Origin: Stichopus chloronotus | Lineage: Eukaryota > Echinodermata > Holothuroidea > Aspidochirotida > Stichopodidae | Assembly: GCA_021234535.1 (NCBI GenBank) | Contig: CM037837.1 | Span: 8,489,218 to 8,553,217, forward strand | Direction: 5' to 3' | DNA: 64,000 nucleotides | Part shown: positions 22,101 through 37,100 of the stretch, one piece after another | Layout of the letters: each line of letters starts with the position of its first letter | Position numbering within the stretch: the stretch's first letter is position 1 | Program-made: the position numbers and the translations under genes | The notes under the pieces: generated by a model | Database searches by the model: none | What the model saw: only the letters and a program-made list of their open reading frames with translations | What the model was told of the DNA's origin: nothing

Positions 22101-25100
22101 TGTAAAACAGATACTAGAACCCTCCGTCTGATAACTTCCGTTATACCCTTCCCACATCTTCCCGTGTCTCGTTGATGTACTTACCATTCTTGACGACGGA
22201 AGGATAAAAAATGAAGGCGGTAAGAACCACTGCTGAACTCACTAGTGAAAACACTTTAAACGGCCGCCGGACGAATTGGTTCATATTTGCTTGTTGTCAT
22301 ATCACAAGACGTTTTCCAAACGAGGAGAGACTCTTGAATGAGAAGTGAACATTAAAATGTTTAAGATCAATTCGACCCAGCACACCCTTATTATAACGCA
22401 TGTGAGAGAGAACGAAATATCAAATTCCACACAATCCAAATGACGCTCGCTGGTGATATCAACCACGGTAGAAGGCAGGGCCAGCTATAGGACTTAATTG
22501 CGGTGATGTTGTGAATTCAGTATTCTTTTCTCTACGTTCTAGACCCATCAATCATAGACAAACCAGAATGCAAGGCATTCATACTCGCGAATGAAGGCGG
22601 TGCTTAGGTCCACCCATTTAACAATTCTGATATGGGAGTTAAGACAGGTAGTTTTGCAGATGGTGAATTTGCTGTGAGGTTTGTGACTTCAATCTCAGAA
22701 AAGAATACTACATTGATCAGAGGTGAGGGGCCGAGGCCTTATTTGCTACAAACTGGAGTGTTTCGAAAAGTATATCAGTGAAAGGCCGTGGCGATGTAAA
22801 AATTGACTTGATCCGTATACCTGGGAGTGACGTATTAGCTATTAAGACGTGGACATGTTTAAATTGCAAAAGAAATGTGATAGTAACAACCTAGCCAAAA
22901 CCCGGCTTGAAATTCACACCTATGATTGGAAATCCATTACTGCAAAATTCCTTTCTAATGGCAGTTTCACTTTTCCGTACTTCTTAACCGGTTCCTTGGT
23001 ATAGTTCGGTGGTAGGCCTAGTGCTTATTGTTCGCTAGCTTCAACCGGGTAAGGCATACGTGATCATGTTTGCATATTCGATCTTTGTCTCATGTAATGA
23101 GCTCCGAGGGTAAGGAGACAACTAGCAGTCTTTTATTGTGCAACTCTCTCATCCGAGACCAGTCTTTACATTCCAACCTGTCTCAGTCTTATTTTCAAGA
23201 AAGTAAACTCTCTCAAGTTAATCACTCCTCATGCTTTGGTAGGACTACGCTGAGCTAATATTCACGATACGGTTGCTCAACGGTTGTATATTGTCTTATA
23301 AGATTGCTCAAATAGGCCTATGTGTGGCGGGAGGATAATGACCTGTCTATATAGAACAGCCGTTTACGAAGAGAAAACTGATATGAAAATATCAACAAAT
23401 TTACTACAAAAATCTCTAGTTATTACATGCAGTTCAGCACAACCCTGCGCACACGCTGAAAACTCCAATCAGTATACAATCACATCAAAATCTCGAAATG
23501 TCCTTTCCGAGCCACGGTAGCATTCAATGTCCACAACCTTGGCTAATAGCCTGCCTGACTATTATTATCCAAATCCGCAACTGTATCATATGTCGGGTCA
23601 CGTGTGTACCGGCAAAGCAGGCGCCTGTTTGCAAGGGAAATCCAAGTTTCAGTTGAAACTCATGGGGCCGAAGATAACTACGCGGTTAGTATTGCGCAAT
23701 TTTTCCATCCGGCGACTTCGTTATTTTATCCGTTCACTGTACCTCAACCTACTGGAAGTCTTCAATTCCGGAGAAAACTCTATAGTTTGTCGTTCTTTTC
23801 CCCAGTGTATTTGATGTATTTTAAGGTGAGTTTACCCGTACAATTTGTTGAACATAGTAACACATTAAAATTTCTTTAATAGATCGTTCAAACGTTTCAA
23901 AACATGAAGAGATGAGGGTGTAAGTCCTTTTCTAAAGTAACAGCAATTGACAAAAACCATAGAAGGCCGCTTAAGAACGTGATACAGTCGTTCCATGAAC
24001 CGTGCAATTAAAAATCTGAAAAGGAAAACGCCTAAAAGTGCACTAAAGCTAGTGACGCCTTAAATACATTCACTCCATTTATTACTAACATCTATTAATC
24101 TACAAACACTTATAGATTAACATTCGCTCGTAAAAAACGACTACTATACTTCGCATTCGCTCCTAAAAAACCATAGAAAAGGCCGCTTAAGAACGTGATA
24201 CAGTCGTTCCCATAACCGTACAGTTAAAACATCTGTCAAGGAAAACGCCTCAAAGTGCATTAAAGCTAGTGTAGTGTGGGCCGAGGTCCTCAAAGACTTA
24301 TGGAGTTAGTTTTTAGAGGAATGCATTGGAGTAAGACATTGGTTTACTTAGATGATGTTATTGTATTAGGGAGAAATTTTAAGGAGCACTTGCAGAACTT
24401 GGAAGACGTTTTCAGCAGGTTTAGGTCTGCGGCACTTAAGGCCAGCAAGTGTAACCTCTTACAGTCAAAAGTCAAATATCTTGGTCATGTTGTTATTGAG
24501 CACGGGGTGGAACCTAGCCCTGACAGTGTCTCCAAAGTCGTAGATTGGCCAACTCCTCAAAACCCCAGTGAAGTACGATCCTTTCAAAGTTTGGCTCAGT
24601 TTTATAGAAAATTTATTCAGAATTTTGCAGAAAAGGCAGAGTCTTTACTAAACCTGACCAGAAAGAGTGTACCTCCGAAATACGCATTGAGAGGTAGGCC
24701 ATCATCTCTATTGAGATTATGGTGGGACTTCCCTAGGTTGAGACTGGTTCACGGTGTCCTATGCAGACGCGTGAAGTGTAAAGGTAATTTCATATTACAA
24801 ACCATAATTCCCCGATCCTTTGTACCGGAAGCATTAGATCACTTCCATGGAATCTCCTATGCAGGTCATTTTGGGATAGAACGTACACTGGCCAGAGCAC
24901 AACAAATTTCTTATTGGCCAGGAATGCGTCGTGATATAGAAAATCACTGTTCACAGTGCATTTCATGTGAAAGTTGACGTCATCCAAATCCAAAGTATCG
25001 TGCTCCACTTATTAGTTACACTTCCTCCAAACCTTTCGAAATTGTATTTGCAGATATAACTGAACTCCCTGTGACATCTAAGGGAAACAGGTACATTCTA

Positions 25101-28100
25101 GTAATAATGGACCACTTCACTAAGTATGTGAATGTATATCCAATGCCCAATTAAAAGGTTGTACATGTTGAAAAGTGTGTCTTTGAAAATTATGTTAAGG
25201 AACATGGGTTGCCTGAAGAATCATACTGATCAGGGAAAACAGTTTGATGGTGAATTGATTCATAATGTTTGTAAGAATATGAATATTCAAAAGTCACGAA
25301 CCACTCCATACCACCCTCACGCTGATGGTCTAATAGAAAGATTCAATCGTACTTTGAAAGAACAACTAAGTCGTTATATTGCAGAAAATGGTCAGGAGTG
25401 GGATGATTACCTTCATCAAATTGAATTTGCATATAATACATCTCGACATAGCAGCACTGGATTTACTCCATTTTATTTAGTTAATGGTAGAGAGGCTAGA
25501 ACACCTAGTTTCTCGTGGTTAGAGGTTACCGCACAGTCAAGTTCCATACCGGAAACATCTTCTGACTATGTAGTGTTATTGCATAAAAGGTTATCTAGAG
25601 CCTGTAAATAGGTTATCCAATTTAATAATTGTGCTAGAGAAACTCAGAAGCTAGGTTATGATCAGAGAGTTAGATTTAATGTATGTAAACCAGGATAGTT
25701 AGTATGGCTCGATCTTCCCCGAAATAGGAGGATGAAACTTGCTCCAAATTGGGAAGGCCTCTTTATTGTTTTAAATGCAATGCAAACTAATGATAATGAC
25801 ACTCCAGCAGTTGTATATCAAATTAGAGATTTGCAAAACCCCTTGCTTCCGATTAGGACTGTACATTACAATAGGCTGAAGCCGTATGACAAAAAATGTA
25901 GCGTAGGCCGAGGTCCTCGAAAATAGGCGATTTATGATACACGGCGAGAGTGGAGAAAGATGTAAGTTCGGCAGGAAGAATTAGGCGAAATAAAAAAAAG
26001 TCAGCTCTGATATAGTGCTCTGCTTTATTGAACTTATTCGTGCGACATCTAACGACAGACTGGCTGCAAACTTCCAACCAACAAAATAACTACTAAAATA
26101 CAAAATAACTACTAATTAACATGATAAAGTAAACAATTTCTAATAGGGTGCATCTGGCACCAACACATGTACATACTTAATTCCTACGAACAGAGACGTG
26201 TGCAATTCCTACTAATAGAGACGGGTGCAAAATTAGAACTAAAACAATAGTTCCTACACTAGTGACGCCTTAAAATACATTCACGCCATTTAAAACTAAT
26301 ATCTATTAATCTACAAACACTTATAGATTAACAAAACCAACAAGACACAGAATGAAAACACTGTGACAAGTCCATTCGCTCGTAAAAAGTGACTGCTATA
26401 CTTCGCATTCGCTCGTAAAAACTGTCATAACTCAGATTATATTTAGCTGCTCGTCCTTGAAACGTTCCGACTAAAATCGGCAAGAAAATCGCTGTGTAAA
26501 CAATCCACGGAATTTCTGTGTCAGCAGGGTGTAAGACTCCCGGAGAGATGTGTGAGGATTATTCCATTCCATTCTAGGGAAGTGTAAGCTTAATTGAGGA
26601 TTTATCCAACACGTTATTTCAAGAGTGGGTATACTGTCATATGGGTCACTGTTATTTTTTCGTGCTTCATTTCCCCTACTAAGTTCTACGTGCCATATTA
26701 CAAAACAAATGATAATTTTTTTTTAAATTAGGAGTATTCCTACCTTTTAATGATATGCAGCCCTGTTGATGCACGCAATGTGCACAAAAAGCCTATATTA
26801 CAGTGTAAAAAATTCTACAACATGAAGTTAACAATCTTATGGATAACATCACCATTGCATGATGAGAGGTTCACCAACTTGGGAGCTATGAAGAAGCTCT
26901 GTAAGTATTGTAAATATACATGCACTGCTAACTATGGAGGTGCTTGACAATGCCTAAACACACAAACCACCCTTTCATGATTATCAACCAGCCCAATTCA
27001 ACGCAACGAGGCACTGATTGTGAGCCGATCCTCTACAGATTGACTGAAAATAAAAATGGTATTTTCTCTCTGTGATAAGTAATTTTATTCCATAAAATGA
27101 ACATTAAATGGACTCTAATTTGTTTCTCTTCAAACTATCCCAGTTTTAAGTAAAATGGCTGAAAATAGGAGAAATCCAGGCTTGAATGAAGGCTTCACAT
27201 GCTGTGGGCCTACTGGGAAATTTTGATTAAGCCCTCCGCCAGATTTGCCTCAGATGTTAAACAGTCTACCACTGGATATCAAAAATGACGGTTCAAAACC
27301 TTGACCAATCCCATTAAAGCTTACATCAGAACATAGAGGAATCTGTAATCTCTCTAAATCTGAGGGGAGGAAATGAAGATAAGCTACTTAAAGGAACACA
27401 AAGCCACAGTGAAAGAGCAGTGTGCTACACGGCCTCTATCAAGGAGAATTTAGGGTGTAACTGCAAGGCATTATTTTTAGCCAGCAATTTTACAACCTTA
27501 CTTCTTAAAGGGAAATAAGGCGTTTGTGTTACAGAAAATGATCATATTTTTAAAATCAATACTTGTGGACATAGAATGAAAGATTATTCAAAATAAGGGA
27601 GGACGGTAGCCTTCTTTTCAAGAAATAAAGTTTCTCACAGATGGAAATTCAGTTACTTGTTGCTTAACAATAATTTGTTTACCGAAACTTTTCAAAATTT
27701 AAATAATGCATCTTCCGGTTCTCATCACCTGCAAAATGCATGACGTTACATCGTGCTAAAGTGTTCAACAGATCCTCTTTCCTGCCGATTACACATGTAT
27801 CATCTATGGACCTAATACCCCTTGCCAGGCAGCTCAAGGAAGCCTAGACATTGAATTGACACACCTGAATTACTTTACGAGAACGATGTTTAATTGACCA
27901 TGTGGATTATCACAGCATGGGGTGATAAAACTGACCTAAGGCGATGAAAATATGCAACAAGTTGAACCTCAGTAGAACAAAAGAAGAGTGAGGTTGAAGT
28001 GAATCCCATTTTAACGTACGAGTAACTGCATGGTCCTAAGAAGATGGCACTTTGCAGATGTTTATCGGTGAAATTGAATCGTTTAACAATAATTAAAGTT

Positions 28101-31100
28101 AGTTTTCTTTGTATGCCGTGTATGTATATTCTAAACACCTTATTTTCCTTTTAAAGGTAAAATGACGGTCCTGAATAGTATTATTTACTGTCCAAACAAC
28201 ATAGTTAGAGAGAGAAGGAACTTATTGTTAAACTACAGATGGGAGAAAATTGATTGGGGGTATAACAATGGAGAACGAGCAAAGGAAAGAATGGCTTACA
28301 CAGTAAAAGATAGGGCGAATCGCCACGACGCTGTGAAGCGGAAGTTGTGCTGCACCGAATGGAGCGTAAAAGAATTGTGATGCAAAATTTAACATTGTAT
28401 GGTCGAACCAGCGATCTGCGTATGTAACAGCTCCCTGGTTAAACTTTGTAGGCCTATAGCTGGTATACAACTTGGTCAAGACGTTTGTAATTTTCGTTCC
28501 CTTTCGTATTGCCACACACAATGCTCTTAACGTAAGCTATCCCATCGCTACAACTTTATGTGGAGCTTACCTATCCTTGGATTCTGTCAATCGTGGGGGT
28601 ATTTATTGAGTTTAAGAAAATCATTTGATACAATTAACCACCATTCATTTAAAAAAAGAGTATTATGGCCTTAGAGGAATTGTTCATCAATGGCTAACGG
28701 GTTACCATTCAAAGAGGGAGCAAAACGTGAATATTGGTAATGTTAATTAAAATACTAGGGACATGGTGTGTGGTGTACCACAGGGATCAATCTTATGAAC
28801 AAAACTATTCATTTTATGATATTTGCTCAGTTTCAAAGATTATGAAATTTGTTCTTTTTGCTGATGACACCACCATATTTTGGTCCCATCCTAATATACG
28901 CTATGTACATAAGCAAGTTCTTAGCCTCAGAGGTTAAGTATCTGTTTACATGTTGACAAAACTCATTTTATGATCTTGTTTACTTCTGCGATAAATTTGA
29001 ATGTACAGGTTCACGTAAGTAGTAGATGCATTGGCGGAGTGGTACATACGAAATTTCTACGTACCTTTATAGATGATAAATTAAGATGGAAGCCCCATAT
29101 TAATCATATGACGACAAAATTATCAAAATGTAATGCTGTTCTATACAGAGCTTGTAAGTTAAACAGGCACTCTTGACAATATATTATGAGCTTTCCCATC
29201 CATCATTATGGAATTGTTTGTCATTGTGTTGTTTTGTTTGTAATTGTTGTTTTGTTGTTTTTCAAAATACTATTCCCTTGAGGTAGGGGAAAAATGATCA
29301 ATACGTATTTAAACGCCTTGTTTTGCCTTTTCCATGCAATGATTTTAATCAACGTTTTCTTACTATTCTACCGTGTATGTCATTGTACGACCTGTATTGT
29401 TCATTGCTGGAAGGAATGAATTAAGTGGAAATCGGGGAGGGACAACAGAGGACGCACTCAGCTCTATACAAAAGAAGAACTGTGTGTGATACTACGTACA
29501 TTATTAGGGTCGTTTCACATTTGGTAATACCTCCAATAACCTTTCAACGTTTCGTCTTTCAACTGGATACCCTTTGTTTTTGAGAAGCTTATTTTAGACA
29601 GAATTGGAGATCAGTTCAACCATGTAATTGTATGGACTATATAAATGGTTTTTCCACTTTGTACCGAGCGAGAAACGTTTCATGACTGTCGAATTAGGCC
29701 TATGTGACAAACTCGATAGTGAAATATGAGAGACGATCTCATTGCTCGTAGGCTTGTGCAAGTGACTGGTGTTTGGTAGTCTCCTTTTATTTGTGCGCTG
29801 ACTTTCGTCCGCGTTTGTTTATTTCCAGGGCATTTGTAAATTATCAGTAGGTCGGTTGGTCGGGACCAGGACGGGTGCAATGTGAGGTAGCCTACTAGCT
29901 AATGAGTGGATGCTTTGACTGCCAAAGAAATTATATACGCCTGTGAAAGGGTGCCAACACCATACGCTGCCCGGCGTCCTGCGCTGCGCTACCCAACACC
30001 TGCGAATCTGCCTGGCATCTTGTCAGCGCCCAACACCTGCGCTACCCGATTCCTGTGTTGCCCGAGACTTGCGTATTGCCTAAAATCTGGACAGTGCCTG
30101 ACATGTCACCTGCGCTGCCAGAGGTCCGCCCTGCCTAAGACTGAAAAACATCTTCACAGTGACCGACCTGTGCAGTGCTCGACAGTTTTGCCTGATAGTA
30201 TGTCTGACAGTTGTGGCTCTACAACCAGTGAGCGTCGCCTATTTTGTATCCATCAAGTTGTTGTGCCCAACCCCTTTGTATACAGGTTATTTCTTTGTAA
30301 GCTCTAAGACCTTAGAATTTCATAATGTGACCCTGTTGACCTCAAATGACCTTTGAACTTCACCAAAGACAACAGAACTCTTAAGTACTTAATGAGATAC
30401 ATCTACATACCAAATAAGAGATCTGCCGAAGCTTTCCTATTGAGATATCGTGTATTCAAAATTTGACCCCTGTTGACCTCCAGTGACCTTTGACATCCAT
30501 CAAAATTATTATAATTTTGTACTTAATGTGGTATATCTACACATTAAATGAGATTTGTCCAAGCTTCCTTTTTTGAGATATCGTGTTAACAATGTTTTCA
30601 CAATTTGATCCCTGTTGACCTCAAATGACCTTTGACCTCCATCAAAATCAACAGGAATCATGTGCGTAATGCAATGTGGTACACTTACATCCCAAACATG
30701 AGATTTGTCGAAGCTTCCTTCATTGAGATACAGTGTTTAGAAGGTGTTCACATTTTGAATCCTGTTGACCTCAAATGACCTTTGAACTTCAGTAAAACAG
30801 TAGGGTTCGTCACCGTTATCACCGTCATCAAATTTCGCTTTCATGTTTTTTTCTTTACAGGATGGACTATTACAATTTGAGTTTGTGATGACATAACCTA
30901 ACCACGTGCAATTGAAGACCTTTTGTTTCTTTATAATTTGTAACAATATATTTTTAACCTGCTTAGTTTCAAATCATAGATAAATTTAACTGGAAAATGT
31001 CCACTAGTACTCATTGGTAATTAAAATGGTTGTGACAACGATTTCGTCCAGTATGGGGTCGCAGAACGTAGTGGCATTAACGGACCCCCCGCAAATTTGG

Positions 31101-34100
31101 TGTTAGTAAGCTTGAAAGTTACATAGATAATTCTTTTTATATTTGAAAGAGTACATCTTAAGGATCACAAAAATACCAACGACAGCAACTTTAACCTATA
31201 CATGAGCCCAGACCGTAGCCTTTAAGTGGTCCATGGCCCATAAAAACTTTTTTCATTAAAAACATACATGGATAATTCTTTTGGTATTTGAAGGATTACC
31301 TCTTTGGGATCACAAAAATACCAATGACAGCAACTTTTCCGGTAAATGGGCCCAGACAGTAGCCCAAAAAGGACCCATGGCCCATAACGACTTTGCTCAT
31401 CTGAAAATGTACATGCCCTTCATGGTCATTAACATTTTTTGTATGTGTTTGATAGAGTGCATCTTAAGGATTGCAAGTACTTTGGGCCAGAGAGAGGCTC
31501 ATGATCCATAATGCGTTCATTCATGTTTAAAGGTACATTTAGGGTCCCTCCTCTAGTCTTCAAACTGACCTAACACCCATATCAAAATCCAGCACCTGAA
31601 TGGACCATTCTAAAACACTGGAATTTAATATCCTTTAATATCCAGAGCATCAGCTATTATCCGTTTTCGAACGAATCGATACTTGCCTATAAAAGTGCCC
31701 CAAATCGAAAAGATTTGTTTGTTATCGTTCGACAGTCAAGACTCACACGTATATTTGCACGACCTGACGACAATCTGTTAAACGCGCTCATACCTGCTCT
31801 CTGATCTTATACTGTTTGATTAAAGGTTAATCAACCCTGGACCGTGTATTAGCTGTAAGAAAATGCACGATCGGGGTTAATGCAAGCATCCGCGATAGCA
31901 TTAACCCCCGAGAGTGCATTATACTACAGTTAATACACAGGTCCAAAGTTGATTAACCTTGTTCATACATACCAACGAGATTTTGATAAAAAAGGACGAA
32001 AAAAAAACAAGGGAATTTGGTTCATAAATAACCGCATTTTTATTGAAAAAGAACCCCGCGAAAGGTAAACAAATTTACAACATGTCAACAATATTCGTGA
32101 GCGAAACAGAAAGTAACACTTAGACAAAAAGATTAACAATAGCAATTGACATAGCAGCAACCTATGCTTTAGTTCGTTTGCTCGCTAAGTAGTGTATAAT
32201 GTGTGCACGCTGTGGTCAGTGTACGTGTTTTCACTGTGCAGTGTGTAAGTAAATGCGTGCTACAGAGCGTTGAAGGCCTACAGCTACAGGGCCTGATCAC
32301 TGATTTTGGATAAAGACAGTCTCAGTACTAACAGTAGCAGTGAGTGGAAGACTTGTTGTGTGCAGAACCTATTTTTCCTCTGAGTGTGAGAGTTCTCAGT
32401 AGGCTATGAACAATTTCGGAACTAGGCCTAAATTAGTTCAACAAAGAAGACGGATTGCACATGCTCAAAACTTTATTGTCAAAACATCGCTGTAAGATCA
32501 CTTAATGACTGGTTTGGGATAACTCATGTCAAGGCCTTCCCTGTTTAATTTTTTTTTTCACCATATAGGGCCATAGGCTATCAATAGGCCTAAAGTGTTT
32601 GTGCTGTGGAGTTCTCTGTCCATAAGAATATAAATCCCGTGGTTGTATGGAGACCCTTCAAGATGGGGATGTATTGCAGTCTTTAGTCCTCTTTACGATT
32701 TTATTGTATAAGCGATTGTTTTTGAACATCTCGGCAGATTTTAAAAAGAAGGAAAGCTAATTCCGGTTGGCTATCAAACTTTCAAGGTGTTCAAAATATA
32801 CTGAAGAAACTTTCACCCGACACAATTCTGATATGTAGGTAATATTAGGCTACCCTACGTCAGAGGGATTACCACTGACAGTATACTGTGCTGTTGTTAC
32901 GTAGATTTACTAACATTTACATTTTACTTTTGAGCAGGCCTTAGGCCCTAAGCGCGGCCTAGGTAACGTTAGAACCAAGATACGAACTTTAAATCGAACG
33001 TTATTTCATAAGTGTAGGCCTGTTTTGTACTATTAGCCATTGATATTGATTAGCCAAGGTATAAAGCAGACTGAAATCACACTGTCGATCTACACTTTTA
33101 TTGTATTCTTCCGCCGGTGATTGACCGTGGTTTAACAAGTTGGGTTACCAGCGATTAACCCACTGTCACCTGTCTGATATGGGCCAATAGGAGTTGAGGA
33201 TTCTTTCCAAGTATGTATGAACTTCCACTAAAGAACGCGCATGTTTTCACACTAAAAATCTTACGGCATTATGTGCCAAATATTTAAAATATTAAAAGGC
33301 TTACTACTGATGACGTTCCGCCACAATTGAGTATAAAAGCAAAATCCGTCCATAGGAACCAGTACTGCGTGATATTACTATTTTAAAAGTAAGTCAATGC
33401 TACTACTTGCAAGTACGTAATTTTCGCTTAAAAAAAGTTGAATCTATTTCACTACGGTGCGTGCAACAAGCTCATGTGTTACCCCGACATTTTCCCTAAA
33501 AAATAGAGTCGGGTCCTGCGTCAATTTGTTGTGTTAGATACGGTAGTGTTCAACCGACTACTCCCAATTTTCATTTTCCTTGACTAATTAATTTTAGACT
33601 ACTTAATTAAGTCACTTGGAATAGAATATTCAGGTTGTCTGACGAATTTTATGTTTACAGTGTGATGATGTATAAGCTCGACATCTGCTTTGCATCATGC
33701 CTTGCGAGAAGTGCATGGGTAATGTAATAAATCGTTCCGTACCATATACATCAGGCTGTCTATCGTGGCCCAAATAAAATGTATGCGGTATATATTTAAG
33801 ATATAAAGCCTATCATATTTATCAAATATAGCTTTACGTTAGTTCAAGCTATCTGATTTTTTGTAGCCAAAAAGGAGAAAGTCCCTTTCATATTTATGGT
33901 ACAATGCTTGTTGCAGGTGACTTGGCACTCTGGTGTAATATTGATTCATCGACAGTTTACTACCTGTTGGATTAGTCGAGTTTATGTAAGTCATTCCTTC
34001 TGATTTGTTGCCGATGATCTTCTCCAGTACGTAGTTGACATCTCTCTCGAGGGTCTCCATCTTACCAATGAAGCCGTACCTGACCGTGCAAGGATGGCAC

Positions 34101-37100
34101 AATTCGAACATTGTCTTCCAGTGGTCATCATTCACGTAATTGTTCGACAAATATTTCACGTAATCTATGAAGGTCGAATAATTTCCCAAGAAGGAGGTAC
34201 TTTTCGAGATATTTCTGGAGATTCCCAAGTGAATGTAATTATTCCACTTGGCACGGAAGCCCCGATTTAATTTAGTCGGTTCCTCGATTTTATCCCTGTA
34301 GGCAGACAAAGTTCGAACGAAAGGATTCCGTACAAAAATGAAACTTGAATATGACCGTAAGATGTTCGTCGCTTCCTTGACGGTGTACGAAGATAAATTT
34401 CTAATGTTTTCTGTCACTAACGTGTGAGTTTCATGTTGTTCCGTCTGGTCTACAGATGACACTTTTCTCTTCAACAGAAGAAATATCCTCTTCCAAGTCG
34501 TGCATCCAACCTTCGGGATGTAACAGTAAATTGTTTTGTATTCATCTAGGACAAGTAAATGGCCCATCTTCTTCAAAGTGGCCTTAGACAATATCGGTCG
34601 GTGTTTCGAACTGTCATTTCTGTCCAAACCGAGCAATTTGCATGTGGTCGCCAAATGGGTTTTCCTGGTCAGTTGAATTTGCTCCTGACATCTCGTGTCA
34701 CATTGTTGCTGAGAGAAAGAGAGAGATTTTAGAAGGTTGGTGGAGGGAAAGAGATGAAAAAGAATAACCCAGAATGTCGGAATGTATGCCCTTGCTTTTC
34801 ATTTTGCAATATTCAGAAAATAATTTTGACCAATTTACCACATACTGACCTCTAAATGACATTTGACACCCACAGAAAAACAATAGATTGTTCGCATTCC
34901 CTTAGTCCTTCCCTATCACCCTGCAATTCCAAATGGTCAAATCATTTTCATAAATTTCAATACCTTATTCACTGATCCTACTACTAGGAATATATGTAAC
35001 GATCCCCCCGTCGTACTGCCTATATGTGAGACCAAAATATCTGCCTGACTTCTTTTTGGGGGCCCCCATCCCATACCCACGTCGACCCTCCGCCCTAGTA
35101 CCTATTTATGCGGTCGTAAGAGGTGCAACCGTGAAAAATTTGTCACCCTTATGACTGATCAAACCTTACCTCACTCAACGAATCAAATTTTTTCGTTGGT
35201 CGTGATTGCGTGGTAAATCTTGAAACAACCGTGTCATCCGATGACTGCAAAAAGTGCATGCGAAGAATTGTTCTTGTGGCCACTGTAGGGTAAAGATATT
35301 TTTTTTGAATAAAACTTCAAGTAATTTCGTTTTATGCAGTAAAATCCATAGGGTGGGGGGGGGGTCGTTGTGGATATCTCCCCGAGACAATACCCACGAA
35401 AATGTAATGTAAACTTGGCCGCACATTGCTCTAGGTTCGGAATGTAGTGCCTTAAAAGTTACCACATGGAAACTGATATAATTGCACCAAAACAGGTGGC
35501 GTGGAAATCAAATTCATACTGTTTCATGAAAGTTACATCTACCGATACTATCATTAAAGACATGCGCACTACTGCCTGACAAGGTCTGAAATTTTAAGAG
35601 AGGTATAGCACCATTCCTGGAGAAAAGTAACATTGCAAGATTTCAGGTTATATATAGGCCTACTTCAGGACTTAAGTTCGAGTTGATTCAACTGGGATTG
35701 ACAGCTGACGATCTGGTCACTTCGGAAAGGGGAGAAGGTCTGAACCTAGAGAAAGCTCGTTTGTGAGGAACCGTGGGGAGATTTTCTGAGTGGAGCGCCA
35801 CCATCATTTGGTGCCAAGTGTTTTGATTTTTTTTTAATAAAAATACTCCCTTACAATGACGGATTTGTTCCTCTCAAAGCTTCCCAGGTAAACACCTGGA
35901 AATGGTGCTATCAGCGTTTTCTTTTATGGATAGTTGTTCTCCATGACATAACTGAAATTCTTTTGTTTTCTCTCAGTTTTTTTTTTCAATTCAGTTTTCG
36001 CTCAAATCTTCATAGCTACTGGCGTCACAAAGGTTGTTAACATAAGAGAGGTAGTCAAGAGGCTCGACAGGGGGTACAGAGGGGTAGCTAGAATTTTGTT
36101 TCGGGGGGGGGGGGAACTGGAACATAATGAGAGGTCTCAACGAAAAGTCATGACGGATCATTTAATCCAAAGTTTCAATGTGAAAAAGAAATACAGTATG
36201 CCTCTATTACAGCGGCGCCCTCAGCATTTTGCACGGGGGGGGGGGGGGTGAGTATTGTTGCTAACACAGTGTAAGCAGAGCACAACCATCGGCTGGCGCG
36301 ACTATTGCTAGAACATTTTGGATAATAATACCTCATAGATCGCTTGAAATCGGCCTCTCTTGGTTCAGTAACTAAGTTCCACGAAAAGAAGGTCCTGTTA
36401 GTATTATCATGAATGGAAAAACCTTCTCTTTAACATTGTTAGGAGTGTTGATAAAAAAGTCTGATAAAATTTGCACATTTTCTGATTCTAAAGACTACAA
36501 TACCTGCTTGCACAGGGAAGGCTGATAATGGGCAGCACCATCATCATTCAGAGGAGGAAGAACCCAAGCTTACATTTTTCCTTAACCTGAATCTTTGATT
36601 TTTTCTTCATTCTTTGTCATCCCTACCTTGTTCTTCTTTCTCCCTTTTGTCTACTTTCCTTTTTCTCCCCCTGGCTTCTAGGGTCCTGGTGGGAAGCTGC
36701 CGCAATAGCTCAGCCAGTGTTCAGAGCCCAAACTGAACCAATTTGCTTCATTCTTTATATTTAGATTAAATCTATGGATGATGGTGGTGATATCTGGGGT
36801 CATATTTGCATAATAACCTATTTTCTAGGAGTGAACTACGAAAGAAAGCTTGTACTGTTCTATCGTGCGTATCCGTGTTTCTAGAACCTTGACCTCTACC
36901 CTTATATCATTATGATACTATTATAATGACGATGGCTTTAACTTTGAACTGGCTCATCTCATCCCCCACCCTCATGAAATTTATGGGATGAGATATCGTG
37001 GTTGCTTGATGGTTAGATTGTATTGTTTCCCTCCCAGCTGCCTCACGCCTTTACGGCATGGTAACATTATGATTGATTATTGATTCACGGGGTCCAACTT

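Larger units (their letters stand above)
18248..22284 (-). pseudogene. HNK-1-family carbohydrate sulfotransferase, copy 1, stop in exon 2
   Basis: This gene lies antisense inside SVOP intron 1. Exons are 22185-22284 (start, signal anchor), 20347-20387, 19712-19786 and 18248-19117, with the same sizes and phases as copy 2 (100, 41, 75, 870 nt). Exon 1 encodes a type II anchor: MNQFVRRPFKVF, then a hydrophobic run ending AFIFYPS. Exon 2 reads GVYL and then TGA (20374-20376), codon 38, where copy 2 has GGA. Skipping this 41-nt exon would shift the frame. The catalytic exon is intact and canonical: 5'-phosphosulfate-binding PKTGCTNWKR and 3'-phosphate-binding FVRNPFVRTLSAY. It could be a recent pseudogene, a null allele, or expressed from another start. 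The TTG at 19061-19063 is not an initiator; the exon is open up to its acceptor at 19118. Confidence 0.75.
16910..22560. repeat. Segmental duplication block B, copy 1
   Basis: Co-linear with 31090-38560. Similarity is roughly nine bases in ten by eye outside the sulfotransferase catalytic exon, with indels; inside and next to that exon (about 18300-19292) it rises to nearly complete identity. Copy 1 keeps about 145 bp (19293-19437) missing from copy 2 and lacks the copy-2 insertions at 31823-33227 and 37601-37980. Confidence 0.9.

Noticed and set aside
29906..30307. 133-codon plus-strand frame
   Set aside because: Explained by the GC-rich minisatellite at 29955-30135.
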